Assembly (NCBI GenBank): GCA_009599575.1
Contig: VWND01000001.1
Span: 1,054,001-1,118,000, forward strand
Length of the DNA stretch: 64,000 nt
Reading direction: 5' to 3'
Origin: Blumeriella jaapii
Taxonomy: Eukaryota > Ascomycota > Leotiomycetes > Helotiales > Drepanopezizaceae
Numbering within the stretch: position 1 is the first letter of the stretch; the number at the start of each line of letters is the position of its first letter. Below are positions 35,950-44,703 of the stretch, piece after piece. The notes under the pieces were generated by a model. The model was given only the letters and a program-made list of their open reading frames with translations. It was not told the origin of the DNA and searched no databases. A program made the position numbers and the translations under genes.

Positions 35950-37098
35950 ATGTCTCCTCACAGCGACGCCCCCTCTCCCACGGAAAGCTTTCCTCCATCC
36001 TCCCTCCCCATGTCGTTCCGGCCAGTCCCCGGCGCCGGCCTGCGCAGCTCGCACGGCAGCCATGCCGACAGCGTCTTCTCCGCCGCGGCCCTGAACGAGT
36101 ACGGCTCCTCCTACAGCAGTACGTGCCTCGACGTCGACGAGCCGGCGTCCCGGCCGCTGGTGCCGGGCGTCTACGTCCCCACGGTCTGCTTCTTCGAGGC
36201 CGACACGGAAGACCTCGACCTCGACCGCATCGGCACGCATGCCGTGCGTCTGGCCCAGGCCGGGGTCACCGGCCTCACGACCCAGGGCTCGAATGGCGAG
36301 GCCGTTCACCTCACCCACGCCGAGCGCCAGACCGTCACCCGAACGACGCGCGCCGCCCTGGACGCCGCGGGCTTCGGCCACCTGCCCGTCCTGGTCGGCT
36401 GCGGCGCCCAGTCGGTGCGCGAGACGGTCCAGTACTGTCGGGAGGCCTACGCCGCCGGCGACTACGCCCTCGTCCTGCCCCCGTCCTACTACGCGGCCCT
36501 CTTCGCGCCCGCGGCCGCGAGCGTGGTGCAGTTCTTCCACGCCGTGGCCGACCAGTCGCCCATCCCGATCGTGGTCTACAACTACCCGGGCGCCGTGTCG
36601 GGGATGGACCTCTCCTCCGACCTCATCATCGGGCTCGCCCAGCACCCCCAGATCGTCGGCGTCAAGCTGACGTGTGGCAACACGGGCAAGCTGAACCGCA
36701 TCGTCGCCGCCACCCGGTCCGCCAAACCGAGCTCGCCCGCCGCGGCCCCCGCCTTCCTGGTGCTCGGCGGCAGCGCCGACTTCACCGTCCAGAGCCTGGT
36801 CGGCGGCGGCCACGGCATCCTGGCCGGCCTCGCGAACCTGGCGCCCAAGGCCTGCCTCGAGATCGGCCGTCTCTACCAGGCGGGCAAGCTGGCCGAGGCG
36901 CAGCAGGTGCAGGAGGTGGTCGCGCGCGGCGACTGGACCGCGATCCAGGGCGGCGTCGTCGGCGTGAAGGCCGGCATGGAGAGCTGGCTGGGCTACGGCG
37001 GGTGCGCGCGCAGCCCGCTGCCGCGGCCGACCAGCGAGGAGAGCGCCCGGTGGAAGGAGGGCTTTCGGGAGCTCATGGCGCTGGAGAAGAGCTTGTAG
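35950..37098 (+). CDS. Dihydrodipicolinate synthase/GaaC-family aldolase
   Basis: Single exon of 382 residues with strikingly GC-rich codons compared with its surroundings. The class I aldolase core is intact. GSNGEAVHLTHAER lies at about 113-126, the catalytic tyrosine motif YNYPG at 210-214 and the Schiff-base lysine K239 in VGVKLTCGN. Fungi make lysine through alpha-aminoadipate, so a true dihydrodipicolinate synthase is not expected. Fungal members act on 2-keto-3-deoxy acids (L-threo-3-deoxy-hexulosonate in galacturonate catabolism) or 4-hydroxy-2-oxoglutarate. The motif set resembles the galacturonate enzyme GaaC most, but no other pathway gene is near. The first ~70 residues, rich in Ser/Pro, are an extension not needed for the fold. 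The frame has no better-placed ATG except Met21. Confidence 0.85.
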   Translation: MSPHSDAPSPTESFPPSSLPMSFRPVPGAGLRSSHGSHADSVFSAAALNEYGSSYSSTCLDVDEPASRPLVPGVYVPTVCFFEADTEDLDLDRIGTHAVRLAQAGVTGLTTQGSNGEAVHLTHAERQTVTRTTRAALDAAGFGHLPVLVGCGAQSVRETVQYCREAYAAGDYALVLPPSYYAALFAPAAASVVQFFHAVADQSPIPIVVYNYPGAVSGMDLSSDLIIGLAQHPQIVGVKLTCGNTGKLNRIVAATRSAKPSSPAAAPAFLVLGGSADFTVQSLVGGGHGILAGLANLAPKACLEIGRLYQAGKLAEAQQVQEVVARGDWTAIQGGVVGVKAGMESWLGYGGCARSPLPRPTSEESARWKEGFRELMALEKSL

Positions 37099-37374
37099 CG
37101 CGTTGCGTCTTGGGGGGGGTTGCGGTTGGGCTGGGCTCGCCTCCGTCTGTCCCAGGCTCGTGGTGGTTCATGGCTCTTGTCTTCGGCATCTGCTCTGTTG
37201 GGGGTTCGGCGTTGGCGCCTCGCTCGGGGATAGCATCTGCTCTGCGCCGGGCATTCCTGACTCGGGGGCGCGGGGGAACACATGTTTCGCGGTGGTGTTG
37301 ACGAGTGTGTCGCTCGCTGGCTGGGGCGTGTCTGGTTGAGGTGGTCGGTTTGGGTGGCCTGGTTGTATATCGAT

Positions 37375-37593
37375 TCCCTTCAAAGCAATTCAATCCATGA
37401 TTCCCTTCAAAGCGATTTTATTTCCCTTCAAAGCAATTCAATCCATGATTCCTTTCAAAGCGATACAGTCCATCATTCCCTTCAGAGCGATTCAATCCAT
37501 GATTCCCTTTAAAGCGATTCAACCCATGATTCCCTTCAAAGCGATTCAATCCATGATTCCCTTCAAAGCCATTCAATCCATGATTACCGTCAA
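37375..37593. repeat. 27-bp minisatellite, about 8 copies
   Basis: The unit has core TTCAAAGCGATTCAATCC followed by ATGATTCCC. Copies differ by 0-4 substitutions and one copy (near 37410) is truncated. Because 27 is a multiple of three, one frame stays open and would encode repeated MIPFKAIQS. The reverse strand is open too, so coding is not implied. Confidence 0.9.
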
Positions 37594-37610
37594 TCAAGGG
37601 GGGGGGGGGA

Positions 37611-37668
37611 CAAAAGTAAAAGAAATGGGTGTAAATCAGGAAGAAAGAAACGCACAAGAAAACAGAAC
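37611..37668 (+). repeat. Partial copy of the purine-rich ~66-bp repeat
   Basis: The stretch with AAAAGAAATGGGTGTAAA and AGGAAGAAAGAAACGCACA matches the repeat array at 39446-39860 almost word for word. Confidence 0.75.
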
Positions 37669-39445
37669 CTTTTTCCAGGTTCATATATTCCAGACCACCA
37701 CTTCCCGTATCACTAAATGTAGAGGCTTATTAAAGCATTCCGGAAAGCCTCATAGCCTACCTACTGGGATGTCTTCAACGCGCTGTCTCCTGAAAGTGCG
37801 CTGGTTTAATTCCAGACACCAGATACTACAACACAACATGGGACGGATGTCACATTCCCGACGAATCCCCAATTCCGTCGTCGTGAGAAAGACTGAGATA
37901 AAACATGCAGTGCGCACCGCACCCTCTTTCCCAACGATATAAATTTTTTTGGGGTCAGTTTTATTTTATATATGTATGCATTATCTTTTTCAAAAATGCA
38001 AGATTCTTTTTGGTGAACAACGAAGCTCCCGCCGACGCGTTTGTGGAGGGAGGGTGCTGTGACGATTCACTCACTCTCTTGCCACCTCTTCTATCATCCC
38101 AGCAACTACAGTAGGTGTGATTAGTTGCAAGCTCCCTGGTCTCCTGGTGAGTCTCCATCAACTGTGAAGACCATTCATATACAGTAAGTACATAAGGCTC
38201 TCTCCCTTTAGCAACCTGTGCCGTCTGCAGTTGTTAATTCCAAATGAACATCTTTATTACAAAACCCAAGGCTCGTTTCTCATATAATGTGAACTCGGCG
38301 ACCCAAGTTGACTGATCTCAGCCTTCGACTGGTGAGATCGTCACAGGTGCTGCTGCTCTGACCGATGGCCAACAAGCTCCTTTCCCTGGCTTCAGCTAAT
38401 AGTGGAATCCGAGCGCCCGCAGGATAAATGTGGGAAGGCAGCCCATTATTAGTCAGTGCCCCTTTGATTTTGACGTGGCATTCGCTCTCTCAGTCTCGCT
38501 CGCCAACTCGAAGCGAAAAAAGCGCGGTTTCGAACTTTTATTAATTAATACGTCGCGATCCAAATGATCGTATGAATGTAAACCTTCGTTCGGAATACGC
38601 TTTCAGCTCATTTACAAGTTTTGCAAAAGGACGGAAAAGCTTTTGATACGCTAAACAAAAACCGCGCATTTTATCAAAAGGCAGATATAGAATCAAACGC
38701 GGGATATTACGTAGGATTTTTATTGAAGCTTATTTGAAAAGCTTTCTATTGGAAGGTTCTCCGTTATTCTCGATAAACGATTGATTAATTTTTCGATTTC
38801 GTATTGAATGAACTGGCTCTCCGCGACGGTGGAATTTGGGCGAAGTACTCGCTGAAATCCCCGACAAGGCTCCCTGTGAGGTACTGTACAAGCGTTAGGA
38901 GGGACTGCCAGTGAACACTGTCTGACCCACCGAAATCGTGGCAATTATCGTATGGAGGCCACGTCCGAGGTCGGTTCCTTTGTGAATATTGGAAAAAGGA
39001 AGAACTTGTGGGCGGCGAATATGATGGATAGCAGCAAGTCGTGGGCTACCACGGGGGCAGAAAGCAAGGAACTGAGCATTTGAATCATACGAAATAACTC
39101 GATGTTTTGGGATGGTGTCGACAAAGGCGCCTTTATGCCATGTTAATATAATCAGGGCCGTGCTGTATGTGCTGTACATAGTCTTACTCAAGCCCCTCCT
39201 CCAGAACTGCCGGAGCGGTTATCGTTTTTCCCTTGAGCTTTTCCAGTCCCTCTCCACCCTGTGATCGGGTTAGTTAGAAGGCACCTCTGCACGGAAGGGG
39301 TCGGTCTTCTGAGAGAGTGACAATGGAAAGAAAATCGACAGTAACCAAAGGGAATCGTGGTTTGGGGAAAGCGGTGCTAGACTTCTGCGCGTTCCTCAGG
39401 ATAACTGAGGCCATTTTTTGACTTCTGGCTTAACGTCGCAATGGT
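37669..39445. other. A+T-rich spacer
   Basis: Especially A+T-rich from 38480 to 38800, with no open frame of note. This could be an old repeat degraded by RIP-like mutation. That is inference only: no dinucleotide statistics were computed. Confidence 0.4.
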
Positions 39446-39860
39446 AAAACAGAAGGAAATGCAAAAGAAATGGGTGTACAGGAGGAAGAAAGAAATGCAT
39501 AAGAAACGGGTATGAAAAGAAGAAAATGCGAGAGAAATGGGTAAAAAAAGGAAGAAAGAAATGTACAAGAAAACCGTAAAAAAAAAAGGAAATGCAAAAG
39601 AAATGGGTGTAAAACAGGAAGAGAGAAATGCACAGGAAAACGGGTATAAAAAGAAGGAAATGCACAAGAAAACAATTAAAAAAGAAGGAAATGCAAAAGA
39701 AATGGGTGTAAAAAAGGAAAAAGATATTACACAAGAAAATGGGCCTAAAAAAAGAAAATACAAGAGAAATGGGTATAACAAAGAAAGAAAGAAACGCACA
39801 AGAAAATGGTTAAAAAGAAGGAAATGCAGAAGAAATGGGTATGAAAAAAGAGTAAGAAGA
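39446..39860 (+). repeat. Purine-rich tandem repeat, ~66-bp unit, about 6 copies
   Basis: Each unit contains GGAAATGCAAAAGAAATGGG, then GTAAAA.AGGAAGAAAG and AAATGCACAAGAAAAC.G. Copies begin near 39457, 39521, 39588, 39656/39690, 39752 and 39820, and diverge by indels in the A-runs. Lys/Glu-rich (plus) and Phe/Ser-rich (minus) open frames result from composition. Confidence 0.85.
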
Positions 39861-40190
39861 TACCGCCGGGACCAAGCTTACTTGTGTACTTCTTACTACT
39901 GTCGGTACCTGTCTTTCTGTCTGTCTGTCTGTCTGGTGTTACAATCTATGGCGAGCCCATGAACCCGTTCGATCCAGTGAGCAGAAAGAGGAGAGCGATT
40001 CCTTTCTCGCGTGTGTGCTTGTGTTTGCTTGGAGTGGATGGGTGGGTGGGCATTGGCAAGCTTAATGAATTGATTAATAAATTGGGTAGTTGGTTGACTA
40101 GATGTTGTTGTACCGTAAGGTACATACAGTATTTTACTGTTGCACAAGTATGTTTGTACATGCAATATAATATATACAATACATACTGTA

Positions 40191-40300
40191 TGTACTCTGT
40201 AATACTGTACGATGTAAAACTGTACTCTGTAATACTGTACGATGTAAAACTGTACTATGTAATACTATACGATGTAAAACTATATGATGTAATACTGTGA
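40191..40300. repeat. 30-bp tandem repeat, 3.6 copies
   Basis: Units at 40191-40220, 40221-40250, 40251-40280 and a partial one to about 40298. The core is AATACTGTACGATGTAAA. The first two copies are identical. The unit carries the TACTGTA palindrome word seen elsewhere. Confidence 0.9.
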
Positions 40301-40360
40301 TGTACTGTACAGAGGCTTGAGGTAGCGCAGTTTCACTGCCCCCTCCAGACGTTAAAACAA

Positions 40361-40383
40361 TATCATCATCATCATCATCATCT
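40361..40383. repeat. (ATC)n microsatellite
   Basis: About seven ATC trinucleotides read directly. Confidence 0.85.
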
Positions 40384-40424
40384 ATCCAACTTCCAGTGTC
40401 GCCGATAGGCGGAAACGAAATCAA

Positions 40425-40478
40425 AGCCCTACCTACCCTAACCAACCCTACCCTACCCTATCCTACCCTATCCTACAC
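40425..40478. repeat. CCCTA-like short repeat
   Basis: Runs such as ACCCTACCCTATCCTACCC superficially resemble telomeric CCCTAA but are 5/10-mers with variants, so this is an interstitial simple repeat. Confidence 0.7.
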
Positions 40479-40589
40479 AGCAAATCACAGAAAAAGAAGA
40501 ACACGCCCTCTCTTCCCCTGCGCCTCACCTCATCTCAAGCCAAAGAAAAAAAAGAAGAAAAAAAGAAACAAAAAGGAAGAAAAAAAAAA

Positions 40590-40641
40590 GGCAAAAAAAG
40601 GCAAAAAGGCAAAAAGGCAAAAAGGCAAAAAGGCAAAAAGG
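40590..40641. repeat. (GGCAAAAA)6 repeat in purine-rich tract
   Basis: Six 8-bp units within a longer A/G-only tract (about 40540-40700). Confidence 0.85.
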
Positions 40642-40816
40642 AAAAAAGAAGGGAACGGGAAAAACGGGAAAAACGAGAAAAATTTAAAACATGAAAGAAA
40701 AAAATCCAAACACAACCATCCCATCCCCCAATCCCCCCGCCGCCCCCAAAACAAAAGAAACCGCCAATATAAAAAAAAGTAAACACCAAAAAAGAAAAAA
40801 ATTGAGAAATCTCAAG

Positions 40817-40910
40817 TCCCGAACCTGGGTCGAACAGGTGACCTGCCGAGAAGCGCATCGTCCTTCCACTGCTATTGCTGCAATCGGCTGCTCTACCACT
40901 ACACGCCATC
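40817..40910 (-). pseudogene. Degenerate tRNA-Cys(GCA) with 27-nt intron
   Basis: On the minus strand the anticodon stem is perfect (GCCGA 40884-40888 with TCGGC 40845-40849). The loop TTGCAG...C carries anticodon GCA (complement of 40879-40881) and a 27-nt insertion at the canonical intron position after base 37 (40851-40877). The variable region AGGTC and T arm (ACCTG-TTCGACC-CAGGT, 40823-40839) are also perfect, and the D loop has AGTGGTAGAGCA. The 3' acceptor strand (TCGGGAC) finds no complement upstream, and the D stem is mismatched. It therefore looks like a tRNA-Cys whose 5' end has decayed or been replaced. A functional tRNA with a different fold is unlikely. Confidence 0.6.
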
Positions 40911-41099
40911 ATCCATCTGTTAGCGATCTCTTCCACCACATTTCCACCACCATTTCACCACTACTTCACCACATTTTCACCACAATAAACGGTGGCAGAC
41001 ACGAGGCCGTGGTGGTGGGTGCGGGAGGGAGGGAAAGAGTGCTTACCTGAGCTATCGAGACGTGGGGTGGATATGCGGCGATGTGGGATGGAGGTTATT

Positions 41100-41210
41100 T
41101 CTTGGAGGGGGGAATTTGGGGGAGGGAGGAGGAATTTTTGAATTTGCGGGTGTGAGGAATTTTTTGTGGGAGGGGGGGGGTTTTGGGGGTGGGGGGGGGG
41201 GGGGGGGGGC
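41100..41210. repeat. G-rich tract with long G runs
   Basis: Contains GAGGGGGGGAATTTGGGGG, and a run of 19 G ending at 41209. It could form G-quadruplexes. Confidence 0.75.
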
Positions 41211-41221
41211 CGATACGGTGG

Positions 41222-41320
41222 TGTATTTAGTGTGTGTGTGTGTATGTAGGTATAAATGTATTGTGTATGTATGTATGTATGCATGTGTGTATGTATGTAT
41301 GTATGTATGTACTGTAGATA
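41222..41320. repeat. GT/GTAT microsatellite
   Basis: GTGTGTGTGTGTATGTAG followed by more than ten GTAT units, then TACTGTAGATAGTACCTAGG. Confidence 0.85.
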
Positions 41321-41415
41321 GTACCTAGGTAGATGTAGGTAGGTAAGGCTGAATGAAGATTGATCAGGAATTGTGTGTACAGTACATAGTGTAGTGTAGT
41401 GTAGTCATATCTTCT

Positions 41416-41450
41416 CTTCTCTCCCTCTTCCTCTCCCTCTTCTCCCTCTT

Positions 41451-41485
<35 letters not shown>

Positions 41486-41492
41486 TCCTCTC
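41416..41492. repeat. CTT/CCTCTT pyrimidine microsatellite
   Basis: About 75 bp consisting almost only of C and T, with (CTT)n at the right end. Confidence 0.85.
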
Positions 41493-41893
41493 CCAACTTG
41501 ATTACTTCCTCACTGCGGCGGCACGAACCTCGCGAGCGTCTTGCTGCTTGATCTGCTTATTCGGGAGTCGGGATGAATTAATCGATTAATTAGGTATACA
41601 TACTTACAGACACATACTGCACAGCACAGCACCACACAGCACATACTGCAAACACAGCACACACCACACACCACACACACCACACAGTGAGTGCGCCACC
41701 CACAGCGGCCACCTCCAGTACACACTGAGCCTCAACGACTCGGGTATCTCCTCCGCTTGCGCCTGCTCCGATCACACGGTCGGTACTCGCATCGTGTGCG
41801 CAGCTACGACGATTGACGATGAAAAAGAAAAAAAAAGAGAGAGAAGAAAAAGAGAGCCCCACGAACAACACGTCCACCGGAGCGGGGCTCGGT

Positions 41894-42663
41894 CTACAGG
41901 AAGACGGCAAACACGCAAGCGACGGCGACCAAGCCCAAGCCGCCGACGCGAAGGGCGCTCCCGCCGCTGGTGCCCTGGGGCGCGGGCGTCGACGCCGGCG
42001 CGATCCGGCCGCCGGTGCCGTAGCCGTAGCCGGAGGACGGGGGGGACAACAGCGTCGCGTTGGCGGCGCCCGTCGGCCGGGACGACGGGGCGCCGGACGG
42101 CCCCGCGGCGACGTAGGTCGCTGGGGCCGCGCGCTCGTCGTCGCCGTCATGGTCGCGACGTCGTACGTCTTCATCGTCGCCGCCTGGAGGGTCGCGCGCG
42201 GCGTGCCGACGGCCGGCCGCGCGTCGGGCGCCCACACCTCGAAGGAGAAGGTGCCGCAGCGGGCGGCGATGCTGCCCGATCCCCAGAGAGACTGGTCGTC
42301 GTCGCGGTCGCCTGGAGGGGGGGGGAGGGCTGGTGAGCGGTGTTGTTCTCGCGTGCGGGGGCGGGGGCGGGACTTACAGCTTTCAACCAGCGACTTGAAG
42401 TTGACGAGACACGTCGCGAGCGAGCAGTCGCCCGGGGAGTCGGCCCGGAAGGCCAGCTTGATGATGGGCGAGTCGTACAGCTTCTCCTTGCTGCCGAACT
42501 GGGCCGCCGTCAGCTGGCTGCAAAAGTCGTTGTAGAGGTAGGGCAGCTTCTGGGCGGCGTAGCCCGTCGCATCGGCGGCGGCGGCGCAGGATGGAGGCGC
42601 CGCCGCCGCCATCATGGGCGCGGCGAGGCTCGCGGTGAGCACCAGGAGCGAGGTGGGCAGCAT
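41894..42663 (-). CDS. Small secreted six-cysteine protein, probable GPI anchor (apparent frameshift)
   Basis: Exon 1 is 42378-42663. The intron 42312-42377 has GTAAGT and CAG. Exon 2 is 41894-42311. A signal peptide (MLPTSLLVLTASLAAPMMAA) precedes a domain with six cysteines (PPSC, DFCSQL, GDCSLATC, ESC, ARCGTF). A Ser/Thr/Ala/Gly/Pro-rich stalk then ends in VGGLGLVAVACVFAVFL, which has the look of a GPI-attachment signal. The frame holding the cysteine domain continues only into an Arg/Pro-rich artefact. One extra base in the CCCC run (plus-strand GGGG 42123-42126) joins it to the frame with the GPI signal, reading SARPPATYVAAGPSGAP. The gene is extremely GC-rich. It is likely a cell-surface protein. 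I do not recognise the family. Confidence 0.6.
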
Positions 42664-44703
42664 CGCGTGGTGCTGTGGTCACGGAGATCCCGGCGTCAGA
42701 GAATGGCAGCGCGCGCGGATTCGTGTAGGATGTCGCGGCCCTGGTATCGGAATTCGCGGTAGACGGTCAAGATATACATAATCCGAGGATGACGCCCGAA
42801 CAGAATGTGGCCGGATCGGAGGGTGGTGCGTATCGAGATATTCGAGGCGTGATAGATGTCTGGAGTCGCTTGTCAACAACGGCTGTGATGGCACGCTCAC
42901 GCTCTCCCATCGAACAGCGGGGGGCAGAGGGCCTGAAGAGGCGGCGGGTATACTCGAGACCCAGGTCAAGAATAGTCCATACAACAACTCGCCAGAGGAT
43001 AAAGGAGACGAGAGACATCTAAATAGAGTGGCATTTACGGGGGGGAGAGGGGGATTTAGAGTAATGGCCAGGTCGATGTAGAAAGGGGAGGGTGTTTGTG
43101 TGTTGTTTCGAGATTGCGGGCGTCGGCATGGGGCGAGATTAGGGGCATCGACCGTGCCCATGGACGGGGAGGTTGCGAAAGCTGGGGAAGCCGGCGATGA
43201 TGGTCCATTCCAAGAGACCGATCTAGTCATGGGAGCGTGGAAGGGGAGACATGAGAGACGTGGTGTCGTGTCGCCGGAGAGATACATAACCATCCATAAC
43301 TTGGGTGCTTCTCTGGCTCTGGCGGCTTCTCCATCTCCAGGGTCGAACGAATGCAGAGTACAGTACAGTCGCACAGCGGAGCGACCAGAGTTCCCTCGAA
43401 GACCACGATGCCAGCTCCGGACCCAAAGACGCGATATCGCAACCTGACAGGCCAAAGACGGTCGTCGGTCGTCGGTCGTGCATGGTGTTTAGCTCTAGCG
43501 GCCCTGGCACAACTACAGTCGAAGAGGCCGCTTGTTTGTTGACATGGGCCACCAGCCGACCAAGGACCGCCCGACAGTAAGTACACACTGTAGAACGGAA
43601 CCTATAGTAGCTCCCCAGCGGTACAGTAGCTGATAATAGACCACGTCGATCGATCGTCCCCAGCATCCCGAGCGAGATACCCACGTCGGGAGCCGGGATA
43701 ACAGGATCTCCCCGGTACCGCATGTGAGATGGGGTCCTCTGATGTTCCCGACGCCTGACTCGTGCCCGCGAGTGCCGAGAGTGCACATACACACAGTGGT
43801 GTATTTATGTATGTACAGTATGTGTATTTGGATACCTTCGGGAGGTAACTTTCACAATTGCGGGGTAAGGAAAAGGGACCCCGAAAAGCTTCGTTCAGCT
43901 TGGATCCGAATTTAGCCTTTCTGCTTGCGCAATCGGGCAATGGCCATCATCCCTTGATGTCTCCGGAAGCCCGTCCGTTCTCGAGTCGATCCCGCTGCCA
44001 CTGACAGGACCAAGAAGGTTCCGGTCCGAAGCGCCAGCCACTGCGAAGGAGCGAGCTAGCCGAGATGTTGACGTGCACAGCACAGCGGTCTCGTACATAC
44101 AGTACAGTACTGTATGTAGTGCCAGTCTGGATCAGGCCATCCATCTAGTCCCGAGAACGAAGCCCGTCGTCAGCTACTCACGACGATGTACATACATAAA
44201 TAAACACAGTCAGTACCTACTACATACGTACGGCAGCGATATCCAAGGCATGCGCAGACCCGCCACGCACGAATGAATGCTCAACAGCAGAATCTGACAG
44301 CTCACCGCGGACAAACCATGAGAGAGACCACAACCACCAACGCAAGCCAACACAAGAGACGAAAACAAGACCCGCATCAGGTCTGATATTAAGTAGGTAG
44401 GGTATAGGGTCATTAGGAATAACGTCGCCACGCCACGACTTCCCCCACACATCCCATCAATCCAACAACGCTCACTCCCTTCTAAAAAGTCTCTCCTCTC
44501 CATCGATTAGCGAGCTAGTCCGACTGAACACAAAAACTCCGTTCCCAATGCACCGCCCGCCCGCCGTTCCCGTATCCGTATCTGTATGCCAGCCCATGTC
44601 TACCACGCCCTCCATCTACAATACCCCTTTTCGAATCGACCAAGACAAGGCGGCTCCAGCTTTGGGGGACGCACTTGCTCCCGCTCCCGGATCAACCACG
44701 CAC
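42664..44703. other. Spacer, no gene; TACAGTAC-type words
   Basis: Open frames up to 258 codons on the minus strand (42679-43455) are overlapped by open frames on the other strand and show no domain. Palindromic words occur at 43358-43370, 43576, 43811-43822, 44095-44120 and 44185-44232. The last part is the 3' flank of CSC1. Confidence 0.5.

Larger units (their letters stand above)
37099..41893. other. 4.8-kb gene-poor, repeat-dense spacer
   Basis: No protein gene is supported. It holds the 27-bp minisatellite, two loci of a purine-rich ~66-bp repeat, an A+T-rich block (about 37900-39200), a 30-bp tandem repeat and CCCTA-like and GGCAAAAA repeats. A degenerate tRNA-Cys and G-, GTAT- and CTT-rich simple repeats also occur. 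Confidence 0.6.

Noticed and set aside
35950..37098. True lysine-pathway dihydrodipicolinate synthase
   Set aside because: Fungi use the alpha-aminoadipate route; the family in fungi serves sugar-acid or hydroxyproline-type catabolism.
36123..37301. 392-codon open frame overlapping the aldolase gene in another frame
   Set aside because: Shadow frame caused by high GC; Arg/Pro-rich, whereas the other frame has all catalytic residues.
37740..37830. A second tRNA suggested by GGTTTAATTCC-like T-loop
   Set aside because: No anticodon stem or acceptor stem could be paired around it.
39377..39962. Lys-rich (+) and Phe-rich (-) frames that look like coding repeats
   Set aside because: Both strands are open because the ~66-bp repeat is purine-only and lacks stops; indels in the A-runs differ between copies.
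40425..40478. Possible interstitial telomere
   Set aside because: Units are CCCTA/CCTAT variants, not CCCTAA, and the tract is only about 50 bp.
42679..43455. 258-codon minus-strand frame upstream of the GPI-type gene
   Set aside because: Opposite-strand frames are equally open, composition is Ser/Pro/Arg-rich and no domain or signal is seen; likely promoter/5' flank.
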